DNA of 64,000 bases from Gyrodactylus bullatarudis (lineage: Eukaryota; Platyhelminthes; Monogenea; Gyrodactylidea; Gyrodactylidae), in NCBI GenBank assembly GCA_012064415.1, contig SSNU01000161.1, forward strand, positions 1 to 64,000, in the 5' to 3' direction. The notes beneath the pieces were generated by a model. That model did not search any database, was not told where the DNA came from, and saw only the letters and a program-made list of their open reading frames with translations. Position 1 is the first letter of the stretch. Each line of letters begins with the position of its first letter. Position numbers and translations under genes: made by a program. Of the stretch, positions 1 to 12,900 are shown one piece after another.

Positions 1-941
1 GACACAAAAAGACTAGCCATGGAGAATTAATGATAAATCTTTTGAAAATATGAAAATTTGACCTTTCTTAGTCAATTCGAGTTCTCCTATTGGTTGAAAA
101 ACAATCAACAAATTAGATTCTAAAAACTTTGGTAGTCAAGGGCTTGAAAATCATGGTGAAGGAAGAAAAATTAGCCTAGATAAGATAAGGCAAAAAAATG
201 CAAGTTTATCTTCTAGGAGAAGTTTGTTAGAGAATTTTTTTTTCGTTTTTCAAGGTTTCTGATGATTCTGAATCTCCACACAAAAAAGGCATTTGGTTGC
301 CCTAGTCATCAATAATAAAAGATTGCTAAGCTGTGCTAACTTTTGTGCTAATTTTCATTTTATGGTCAAGAAAAAATTAGCTTTGACAACTATGGTGGCT
401 TACAGAGTTCTACTTTGGAAGATATTACTCAATAAAAACTATAATAATTATAATTTAAAGAAGGATTTTTTTTCTGAATTCATGAAAAAAATTCTCTGGA
501 ACTTTAAGGGATAAAGTTACATTTTCAGATGATCCTGTTCCTAAATTAATCTCGGCCTTGACATTTGAATAGATTGTCTCAACTAGTTCAATTAAAATTA
601 ACCAAGAGAAAATGCCACTGAATTTTATTTCAATAAATTATTGACTGTATTAATAATAACACAGCTCTTTTCAGTTGATTTTTTGGATGACTGCTAAACA
701 TTTCTGAATAGATATATCCGTCTTTTGTACAGCGAATTTGGGTTACAAATTTTCAGGAGCCCTATTTTGGCTATAATCGTGAGCTTGATAGCTACTCTAT
801 TACTGAGAATATGATACTATCTGTAAAGTCTCAAGTTTTTTAGAAGAATAGAGTAGGCCCTATTATTGCAATATAATAACACTTTATAATTCCGAATATT
901 TATACAAACTATCATTTATTCAGCCCAATAATTCAATAGAA
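1..941. other. no gene recognised; upstream of phosphatase gene
   Basis: AT-rich sequence with only short unsupported open frames. Just before the first coding ATG at 942 there is a good acceptor-like tract ending in an AG at about 920-921, so 922-941 could be the end of a spliced 5' untranslated exon or a trans-splice site. No promoter could be identified. Confidence 0.5.
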
Positions 942-3900
942 ATGAATAAATTTTTTATGAAATTTCCCGAAACTCACGATGTCTATAAGAATTCAACTGG
1001 CAGTCTTGTTTCAAGTGAATCTTTTCAAGCAAATACTTTACCAAATGGCAGAAAGTTTTACAAAAAGTCGCAGAAAAATGAATCCTTCTCTGAATCTGTG
1101 AGTATTTTTTTCTTTAAATATTATTATTTGAGTAAATGTATCGAAAAGAACCCGTTTCAAAAACTTTTTTTCAAATAAATTTCATACTAAAATGTTTATA
1201 GAACATACAGCTATTAATAGTTTAGAAAATTGAAAGAAGATATATTAAAACCAAATGTACATTTCTTGAAGTATCATCAGTGGTAATTCTAAGTAAGAAA
1301 ATAAGAATAAAATACAATCTGAAAAAACACCAAAACGTTATTATTTTCGCTTAGGTTTTGTCCCTTTCTAGTCTATTTTCTTTGACTTTTACTATTTCTT
1401 TCATGATTTGTAAATTATTATTTTGAATGAACTTTTAACTCATATCATTTTTGAAAAATTACCACTGATGATACTTCAAGAAATGTACATTTGGTTTTAA
1501 TATATCTTCTTTCAATTTTCTAAATTATAAATTTAAGTGGATTTTCGGACGTGTTTGAAAAACTACGTGAATTACTTATTCGTATTAATAGTTGATAAAT
1601 TAACATAGGATTTTAACAAAAAATCAATCTGACAAAAATTGGGCAATTTTTCAATTTTGAAAATACGCCAAATCCCCACTTTTTCAACCTCTGAGCTCAA
1701 ATTTTTGTCGGTTTCAAAGACTTGGTTCTTTCACAGAATTACGAAAATTTATTAAAATTTTTTTTTCTCATAATATCCTCAGGCTCTGATTTATATTGAA
1801 ATTCCTATCTACTTGTGAAGTGAAATTTCGCCAATGAGAGGATTCATTAGGAAATTAATTTACACTCAGTTTATGTCAAAAGGGATATCTCATCAATTTC
1901 ATTCAAACTGATTACTAAACAACTTGGATATTGAAGGTAGAAATGAGGGTTGAAATTGGCCTTCCTGATGGATCTGCTTATTGATTTCATGCTTAAAAAA
2001 TACACTTTGTTTTAAATTAATTATTCAACCACTAATGACATGAGTCTTATCATCTTTGAACGTTGCCAAGTTTAATAATTTCGATCATGAAGGATTATGA
2101 ATTTAGGAATTCTGAAAAAGCTATAGGAAAAATTTAGCATGATAGTCTGTTATAGACTATCAAAAAAGAATCACGAAAAAATGTTTTAAAACCATTGAAA
2201 AAAGTTGGCCTAAACATATCGAAAGGGCTAAATTCTATAGTATTTTTAAAGATTTCTCAGTTTTTAAATGATGAAAGAAACTTATCTTCTTTTATAATGT
2301 GTAACATGGGATTATTTCTAGAAGCAATTTAATCATTCGTTTATTTCAGACAAAAGATTTTGTTTCTGTTTAATAATAAAAGAAATGTCTGAAAGAATAA
2401 TTCTTTCACATGTGCAAGTATAATTCAAAATTAGAGAGCAATAGAACAATCTCTTGCAATCTGAATCCTCTCTTGTTATGTATTTAAATAAACTTTTCTC
2501 CGATATTCAACCAAGATGATAACCACATTTTAACAATTTCTCTTCACAGTTTTGTCCCAAAATTTGCTTATTTATTTTTGTTTTTCTAAAAGAAGAATCA
2601 GGTCTCCTATAATAAGTATCGATAATAGATTTTACGCTTAGGTTTTGTCCCTTTCTAGTCTATTTTTTCTTGTCTGCTTTTCAGTTTATCAATTCTTTTC
2701 AGTAGGGTTATTTTCTTCAAATTGTCACCCATTCAATTCAAAAGTTATCTAGTTTCAATCAAATTAATGTTTTCTTTTTTATGACCTGGGTAGATGATTT
2801 TCTATCTTTTCAAAATACTCTCTTTAAACAGATCAACTTTGCATCATATTATGTAAAGGCCAGATAAATAATAAGTGTAGCTATTCTACCGCCCTGATTC
2901 AAAACTATTTACTAGAATTTCAAAATTAACAATACTCTCGAATTTAATGACCATTTATCAATATTGATTTGATGATTTTCATATTCAAAATCTTTCAAAG
3001 TTGAATTCAGTTCAATTATTTATACCGATTTTTTTACATTTGTTAAGTTTACCGCAATCTAAATAAATTTTTCAAGCCAGAAATGTCTGGTTTTTTTCAC
3101 TCTGTTTAGAAATTCTATCAGAACCAACTTTCAGACTAAATATTTACAATCGAATTTTGACAATGTGCTAAAGAAATTGTTATAAGGAGGTTAATCTTAT
3201 GTTATGTCGATTAAAATTACTTAATAATAGAAACATGTAGAATAATTAATGACTTATTTGTAGGGCATCAAAAAGTCCTAAAGGTCCTTTTGATTACTCG
3301 CCTAGTTTGAAATTTATTAGGGCTTGATAAGGGCCTATTTTTAATTAGGTCTTGATTTCGATTTCACATTGTCAGAGATAGGCATATGTTAATCCTATCT
3401 CTAAAAAAACTATCTCCTTACCATATATAAATTTTAGGCGTCCTTCATTTCATTGGTATGCAAATGTAGCTTTTGCTATTTAATTCATATTAAAAATGCC
3501 AAGGATAGGAGCTACACCACGCATGAAGACTATGCGAGTCGTTACAACATATGCATCGGAGTTCCATGCTCAAAAACTGTTTATCCCTTTGGTTATATTT
3601 ATCAGAAAATAAACTTCATCAAGTCCTAATTTTTGATGATTTGATTCCTATTGGTTGATTGCGACCAATACCAATCGAGAACTGGTTTACACTTCTGACG
3701 TAACAAGATCATTTTTCATGTTAAATATTATTGAAACCCAAGACATCACATACAGCTGTGTGCTCATAATAATTATGAGTATTAGTCTGGAATATAAATT
3801 ATATGAACCTTGGCGTATCATATCTAAAATAGAATTCATACTACTTGAAAAAATTTGCAGAATTAAAATACAAAAAGTTGGTTAGGCTCGCTCTAGTAAT

Positions 3901-6900
3901 GAGAAAATTTCTTATAAAAATGTTAACTTTTGATGCAATCAAACCTGAAATGTAATGCTCCTAGTTGTTGCATCATTTTGTCACATGTGAACACATTCAG
4001 ACTATGGTAAAAAATCAACCAAAATTCAAAGAGATAACTTCCTGATTTTTCTCATCTCCTGATTTATTACTGAAAATTTTCTAACTTGGCTTATCTTTGG
4101 ATCGGACTGATGTTTTAGAATCAAATTTTGAATTCAAAAGATGATCTACACTATAAATCGATTTTGCCTAAATACTCGATCTACTGATTTTTAATTCAAC
4201 TATTGCATCGTAGCTATCCTTTCTTTTAAATAAACAATAGATAAAATGTACACTAAACTATTTGCAGTCGTCATTAAAATAAGTATTTTATTTGTTTCGA
4301 GTGATTTTATCGTTAACCTTTACCTTTCTTTTCTCAATCAAAAGAGAAAATTTGATAATAAATTTCAGTATTAAATCCTGTAATGTTTTTATTTATCTCT
4401 TGATAGTCTACAAACATTAATCGAAGTCCAGCAAAGCATTTGGTGTATAACCTTGGTCGTCGTGTTCATAATACCACAGCCAACGTTGTCCGCAAGTGCT
4501 CCTTCACCAGTTCCCTCATCACTAATCATAATGGATCAAAGAGAAGTTCTTCCCTTCTGAGCAAAGGTCCCACAATGAGTACTGGATCTTTGACCCTCAG
4601 CGACGATTTAAATCCTGGTAATAACTCTCATAATAGCTCTTTTGCAAATGGGGACGATAATGACGATGAAAAGACTATTCTACATAATGAATTTGATGAA
4701 GATGGCATCTTTGAAAGAAATGGAAAATCAGATCTCTTTACCGGCTCCCTAAGGGTTGTGAGTTTTTTTTCAATAATTAATTTCATTAATTCCAAAAATG
4801 ACCCCAAAAAATTCTTAACTCCTAACCTATTAGCTATTTCACACAAATGTTTACTTGGATAGCCATTAATTTTTGCAAAAATTACAAAAATATTGTACTT
4901 ATTGTTGAAATTGAAAAATTTTCATGTCACACAGAAATTTCACCAAGACATTCAAGAATTTCTAAAGGGCTTCTTTATCCATCTTACATTTTATCTCGAT
5001 ATTTATGACCAAGTGATAAAGACAGTAAAAATTTTCAGCGTTTGGTATCCATGAAATTTTCAACTGGTGTCACATTTTTAAATATTTGGCCCATTCTCGA
5101 AATTAATCCTTATTTATTATAATCGTGAAACTTGTGCATTTTTTAATAAAATTTTTCTGACACAAGAAGTAGAACGAATGTTTTATCAAACAAAACCTTT
5201 TAGAAGAATTACAAATGATAATTTAGATAAAGTACTTTGACGCTATTACATGTCCTCTGAATAGTATCACCATATTGTACAATGCACGCTATAATAAAAC
5301 TTATCCAATTGAAGTTTACACTTTTTTAGCATACTCTGGGGGCTTCATTTTAAGAGAATACCTAATTAGATTATGTAAAATATCAATGTATTTCTTTTCA
5401 TTGGCCATTCACTCTTACTCTCACACGTATAAATATATAATAAGTATATTGTACACATTTTCATTATACAATTTTATATACTCTTGTAATAATTCCTCTC
5501 ACTCCAGTAATTTGAGCTGCTTGATTGTAAAACTATTTTGCAGAGAGTTTTGGATTTCTTTCGATTTCGCTACTTCAATGTAAGTATAATGTATAAACGC
5601 TGATTATAATTATCATATAATGAAAGATTTATAAAGGAAATTTATCTGAATCAAGATTGCCAGTATTATTATTTGCATGATAAATTGAAAAGTTGATCCC
5701 CTTCCAATTTATTCTTATTAAATGAATAATATTTTCAGTCGCCAAGCAAGATGAATGGATTATTCTCCGATGGGTCTACAGAAGTATGCAGCCTTGGCCG
5801 TGCAGAAGTTCGTGTTTGCAGATCCAACAGAAAGAGTCGTGTCATTCCAATAATTGATGATGGTTATGAAATATCTGATGTACAATCGACAGCTGATAAG
5901 ATTGTTCAAGAATTAGCCGATGCCAACTCTGTCATTGCTAACGAATTAAATTTGGAAATTAAAAGTGAGTCTTGTTGATACTACTATTTATAAAAATGTA
6001 ATATTTTTGATGGGTGATAGAATTTATTAATTTAAGTGTGATAAAAGTTGAAGAGGTTGAAAGTCATGAGGCTCTTAATGGAAATGTCGGTGAAGTGAAC
6101 ATTAAGCTTTTTGACAAAAGAAGAAAGTTAAATTAAATCTGATGAAAAATTTGGCCTATTACTCTATTACTCTGATAATTATCAATACTTTATTATCATT
6201 GGTCAAACTCCATTTTATTATACTATTCTCTTATCTGATTGGACAAAACTGATAGGAATGAGATCATGAAAATATATAAGTAGTATTTTGTGTTTAATGA
6301 GCGTGTTGTACCACTGAGGAAGGCGTGTAAATATTAACTCAAGTTTTGATATATTTCAGATCATTTTTTACTAAGTCCAATTTAGTTTTTGCTTTCCACC
6401 TTGAACCTTGCTTTTTGATATAAAGTTTATATCTCTTTAATCTTGATAGATATCCAAGCATTGTTTATAAACCAGTAAAAATATATAAATAAGATAAATC
6501 AATAACCCATACATGTATGTATACTAAACATGTGTGCCCAGCTCTTTTGTTTCACTCCCAACTTTTTTCATATCCCCTCTATGATGATGATGATTCATGT
6601 GCTGAAAAACTCTTGTATTTCTTTCACTTTTCCCTTTATATGCATTTAAAATGATACGTCGTTCATGCATCCTATCTATCATCTTATAATCATTGTAAGG
6701 AATTGTACAATTGTATAATATAATTTACTACATGTGTTCTACCCCTTAAATACTCTTCTCCAATCATATACAAGAAACATCACCATGTTGTAGGAGTCTT
6801 GTTTTCAATCTGACCAAAAGTATAGCTAGTTGATGAATGAGGACGAGAATTTACTATTCTTACAAAAAACTCAATAATTTTCTTCACAAAGTCAGAAAAG

Positions 6901-9900
6901 AATTTATTTTTTGAATTCTCATGAGTTGTTGAAAAAAAAATCATTTTTGGAAAAAATTCAATCTGGTCAAAATTTGGTCGTTTTTCGAATTCCCACGTTT
7001 TAGTCCTAGATTTGAAGCAATTCAATACAGACATTTTGGATGTTCATTAGAGGAAGAATTCGAAATCACTTGAAGAAACTAACAGAAATCTAATCATTTG
7101 AATTTTGCGATCAACACGTTGAAAAATGATCCAAAATTTTGAAGTTTGGTTTAGAATAAAATATTTAAGCTCAAATGTTGAAAAAATTCGAGCATTCTTG
7201 ATACTAGTTGTATCTAATTTTACTCTGCCCTGATTAAATTTTTTACATTTCAACAACTAATGGACTCATTTCATCATGGAATTCAAAGAAATCTTCATGT
7301 CAACTAGCTTTAGATCATTCATTCTCTGTATTTAGTAATCCTCTTATGTTTGTGATAAGCCCCTCTTTTCATGATACATTTATAATCCCGATTCTCTGCT
7401 CTCTTGAGTTGAGAACACCTCTTAAGAAAATAACCTGGACCGATTTGTAACTCTGTCTTGTCGTGATAACAAAAATCTGTTCTTATATGAATACAACATA
7501 TGATATATGTATCAAGAGATGCATAGTAACATGTTCTACTCAAGAGACGAGTGCTCATATATATTACTATTGCTAATAATGATAATTAATTTTTTCTACA
7601 TTTTCTTTAATTTCTACAAACATATTCTTGAATAATTTGAATCAGTTAGATAGATATAAATAGCATTTGTTCACTGTTTGCTAGCTCGCAAACTTGTGCA
7701 TACATGCATACATTTGTGCGTACGTACATTTCGGTGTATCTATGTGTGAGGTTATGATGAGAATTCGCTAACATACACTCATCAAACACCAAACTGTGAT
7801 CAAAAGTATCTATCAAGATTTTTTTATTTACAGCCAAAAAAAGATATTTTATTATATTCACTTTCTTCGAACTCACTTTCTTCTCTCTGGATGATTAATA
7901 TATATACTTACAGTAAATACCCATTTGGCTAAAAATCTAAAGGTGTTCTCGGGGAAAGCCTTTATATATTTCTTTATCTAAATGAAATATCTTCCTCCAA
8001 TATCCCAGTCACGTTATAAACAAGGAATTATTGATAAAAACTATGAAAAATTTGAAAGAAAACTTTTAACCAATCCTATTCTAGAAGTTAATTCAGCTTC
8101 GAGGCATTTTGTTGGAAGAATAAAGCGTAAAGGATACATGATAATGGGCCTAACACCCTCTTCAACTAATCATACCATAAAAACTGTAAACAATTTCCCA
8201 AATAATAGTAGAGATTCTATTGGTCAAATTGATCTTTTTAACGATGATATAATTATTAACATTAGTAAGACATTTGAATTAATCTTTCCACATTATATTA
8301 TTAGATGCACCATTAGCTTCCCAAGAAGTCGACAATGATCGTAGTTCCCTAACCTCTACTCCATCCGATAATAATGCCTCCAATGGTAAACAAAAACCTC
8401 CCAAGACAAAAGGGGTAGAGAAACAAGAAAAGTCTCGTTTCAAATCCAACCGGACAACACGAGTCTCTTCCATTTGTGTCAATAACAAAGAGAACAAGTT
8501 TTCCACTTCTCAACACAACAACACTAACGGGAAGTCACTCAAAGAAAAGTGTAAGCTTCATCTTCCTCATGAAAATACAAATCAATGAATCAGACTATAA
8601 ATAACATTGACTGTATTGATATTTATATTAAAAATATTCGATACTCTCTTTTATTGATCAGTATCATATGCAGCTACATTTTTACGCTGTTAAAATTTTT
8701 ATGAATCTTTTCATTATAAATGACCTTGAGCAGATATATAAATTGTGTACATCTTTTATATTCAAAAACAATTCATATTGAGGAAGGATTAATTCTTATT
8801 GCCCCTTAGATTCTCCCCTATCTTGGACAATGAAGGGATCTGATAAAAATCGAAATTCAATGACCAACGGTGAAGTGGAGAGTAGGATCGTTGTCAATTG
8901 TGATTACTGTCTGTCAAAGAATAGCAAGCATTCCTTGGAAGAATTACCAATCAACTCGTGTTTCTCTTGCGAGGAAGAAATGATATTCGATCTGATTAGT
9001 TCACCACCTAGTCCAAGTAACCCTCCGGTTTGGTCGGTACACCGCCCACCCGGAAACTCAGTCCATCTTCATCCGCATCTCCTAAAGTTTGAGAATGATT
9101 TGGAGTTAATCCACAGGGTCTCACCCTACACTCCACTATGTGATGTCGATATTTTACCTACCGCAGAGGATCAACTAACAGAAACAAACATTCTAAATAA
9201 TCCAGAAATCTTTCCACCTCCCGTTAATAATGGAAGTCATTCAATTCCAAATGGGGATTATCATCAGGATAGTGATGAAGAAATGTATCACCAACAGCAC
9301 GATAATGCCTACTACAAGAGATCATTGGCCAATAACCTCATTGAGAATAAAAGGATTCTCTTGAATTCTTGGGTCAACCCAAAGGAATTCCTACAATACA
9401 TTGCCAATAATGGCATAGACGGGCTGACGAGGGAATATAATTCAATTTGCAGAATCATCACCAAAGATAACCTATACAACTTTACGTGAGTATTTATTTA
9501 TCTTGATTTTTCAAATTGAAATGCAATAAGTTCATTTAGATTATGTGATTAACCCTAGAACTGAATCTCGGGTTATTTTTCACCCGATTTGTATTGAAAC
9601 CCCCATAAGAAAAAAAAATTTCCGTTCTAGGGTTAAACACCCCATAGGACTCTTGAGAAAATTAAATTGATACCACCCAAACAGTAACAATAGTCTATAT
9701 CTAATAATTTAAAAAGTTTTTCATTGCTCGAAAGGTTGTAGGTACTCTCTAGGTCCTTGTTCTCTACTGAAAATCTTTACTAAACTTTTGGAATAAGTGG
9801 ATCTTGAGAGTTTCTCTACAGCATACAACACTCAAAAACTCTGTATTTATCTATGCTTTTGAACAGATCCAATAATTTTACACTAGACTCATAAAGATTT

Positions 9901-12900
9901 ACTATTGTACACTCTAAAAGTGAGATTCAATAGATTAAGAATAGAGAGAGTATAAAAATCTTGACTTCTTCTTCAATAATAGCAAAAATAGCAATAAATT
10001 TCTATGAGAATATTTAGTTAGAGAAATCGATAAAATCTATCCATAATCTGTATTTATTTTTACAGTATTCAATAAAGTTACTGCTATAAACATATCCACT
10101 TGTGACAGAAAATACTAATACTTTTCATTCTTCTTATTGATTTATTCATAGATTAGTCTTTAAAGCATCTTGTGGATATCAGAGTGGGTCCCTCAATGAA
10201 TCGTAAGAAAGTCACCAGAATTTTCATACTATTCAAGTGAAATTGAATCAGAATATGAGCTTTATTTTGGCATAACTAGCTTAGGAAAGTTTTTTGAATT
10301 TTTGATGGCTTAGAATCTCTCTACTACTTGTGAGAGAATACACAAACGAAAAACTTTTCAAAATAATTTCAGAGTTCCTGTGAAATTTGTGAAAATCAAA
10401 AAAGTATTTTGAAGCCTCTTTTTATAAGCCTAATTTTGATATTTGTAGCTAGAAAGTTTTGTTCAAATAATAACTATTATAGTTAATTATAAAGGTTAAA
10501 TATGATGATAAATTAGCTGGAAAAATATGTGAATATAGCAGTTTTTAGATGATATTCTACAATCTCAGATGATATCTTAATTTTAATTTTAAAAACCAAC
10601 CTACTTTTTCAAGAGGCCATGTGATGCTTCAAGGTCAAGAACTCTAAAACCTTTCAGGATCATATGACAACTTGTATTTTCTTAAACTTGGTATCTATGT
10701 CAGTATCAAAACTCGAGTGACTCTTTTGATTAGGGACCGACTCCAATAGCTATCCTGTATTCTACTACTGTCAACTTCTGATAATTTATCCCTTAATTAA
10801 TTTGATCTCAACGATTACTTTTTCTCTATAAACGTAGGAATCCAATGAATCGACCAAAGAATCGTTATAACGATGTTGTCTGTTATGATCATAACAGGGT
10901 CTTGATTCGATGCAAAAGAGATCCCCTATTAATGAAGGATGAAATTGACAATAACAATAGCTCAAATCCCCAATTATCTCCTATAGATATCAGTTCCTCC
11001 GAAATTACATCGAATCCTAGTCAAAATCCCGGCAAAGTTAATAGTAAAGATTCTCTGAAGAGTTTCAGTCAAAGTAGCAGCGACGATTGCATCTTTAATA
11101 ATACTCAAAACTACATTCATGCAAATTGGGTCGATAGTTATCGCCAAAAGAATGCCTTTATATGTACTCAAGGTGAGGCCTTCTCTGAACACATTCAATT
11201 AGAATTGATTGTGAAATTTTTCAAAATTACTAAAATCGCCATTATGATTGTCATTATGATACAATTAATCTTGAGTATTTTAACATCAACCCATCAAATT
11301 TCGCTCCAAAATATCTCTTTATACTTCTGTAATGAGATAAACAAAATTATGAACATTTTCAAGCAAACAACTCTTTTTGATGAAAAATAAGAGAAATTTC
11401 ATTTTGAGAAGTCATTTTTGCGACAGTGTTGGAATGTGAAATCAAGCTAAAATCATAAAAACGTTTGTTTATTTGAAAATTTTCTTAATCTTATTACAGA
11501 AGGACAAAAAGTTTTGAAGCGAAATTTCGTGGGATGATGAGAAGATTAATTTTGGAAAATTTCATCCAAGTCTACTCCACGTCTTTCCTCATTAGAGCTG
11601 TAACAAATTTTTACCTTTTATTCAATGAAAGTTTTCCGTGAAATTTTGATAATAATGATTTGTCAGATCTAAAATGACTGAAAATTCGTTTACAATCCAA
11701 TGCATAGTCGTGCATTGCCCATTTTCCCTAGATTCTCTTGTAGGCATAGTGGTATAACAAAATTTAACATGATTCTAATGCTATTTTCATTGAAAAAACA
11801 CTTGAAGCTTTATAAGCAAAAAAGATATTCGAAATTTTAATGAAATCGTAGTAAAGATTCACTGAAAATCTAGTGGCATTTTTAAAAAAGTCTGATCTTT
11901 AAACTTGAATATTATCACAGACAAGCATTTTGATACATGATCTTATAGAGAATAATGTTTAGAATTCATCGAATTATCATTTGAGTAGGTTTTTAAAATA
12001 GGCTGAGAAATTTGTTACATCTCTATTCCTCATCTAACTATAGCAACTATGCATACAGACATTTAGATTGAATTTATTTAATTTTTTTTTAATATAGAAA
12101 TTTGGGTGAAAAAATCTTTAATATTCTCGCAAACCATCAGAGAAGCATATAAATTCTACACCCCTATAATAATTAATATTTATGAAAAAACTATTTGAAT
12201 GATGAATGGGCGTTTCTATAGTGAAGAATTCTACTTATGAAAATAAATTAAACCATTTTGAAGAATAAATTTTCAATTCTTTTAAATATTTTTTTAAAAA
12301 TCTAGGCCCCCTTAAAGATACCGTTGGTGACTTTTGGCGTCTCATATGGGACTATAATGTACCAGTTATTGTCATGATTACAAAGTAAGTCATAAACATA
12401 AATTTATTATATACGTGAATACAACATGCTTATCATTCTTGTTCTCTAGAACAATTGAATCTTCCCGGTTAAAGTGTCATCAATATTGGCCTAAGAGTGG
12501 TTCGGCAACTTTTCCCGATAAAGATATCAGCCAGAATAATAGTTACATGAACAACCCATTCTCGAATAGACTTGATAATTCTGATGAGGAAATCGACGAT
12601 GTCCTCGGCCTCTCAAATCAAAAGGATGGCAACTTTAAGATAACCAAAGTTCACTGTGTTAATACGGAAAACTATTCAAAATCCCTGTTACGAATACGTT
12701 TTTCTTCTGTGAGTAATTTTTCTAAAATTTTAACTCATTTATTCGATACAACAGACAATTTTGTTAAATTTCTAACCAGTTTAATAATTATTATAAGCGA
12801 GAAAAAAAACTCTATTCTTTAAAACCATGCAGGACCTAGTGTGCCAAATCTTCATCTTTCTTAGTTTAATGATGAATATAGATTTTTTGAGAATTTCTTC

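Larger units (their letters stand above)
1098..4406 (+). other. phosphatase intron 1, repeat-bearing
   Basis: A 3.3-kb intron. Besides the fold-back and 32-bp repeat, 1533-1590 holds a repeat with the core GGATTTTCGGACG that recurs at 21420-21463 (inverted) and 37009-37070. 1640-1720 is a weak copy of the fold-back family best seen at 19281-19999. No convincing coding exon was found. Confidence 0.55.

Noticed and set aside
293..514. 73-codon open frame on the plus strand
   Set aside because: Low-complexity AT-rich composition, no ATG-led protein-like sequence and no splice context.
5275..5583. 102-codon frame in phosphatase intron 2
   Set aside because: Begins with a non-ATG codon; residues reflect random AT-rich sequence and it does not join adjacent exons in phase.
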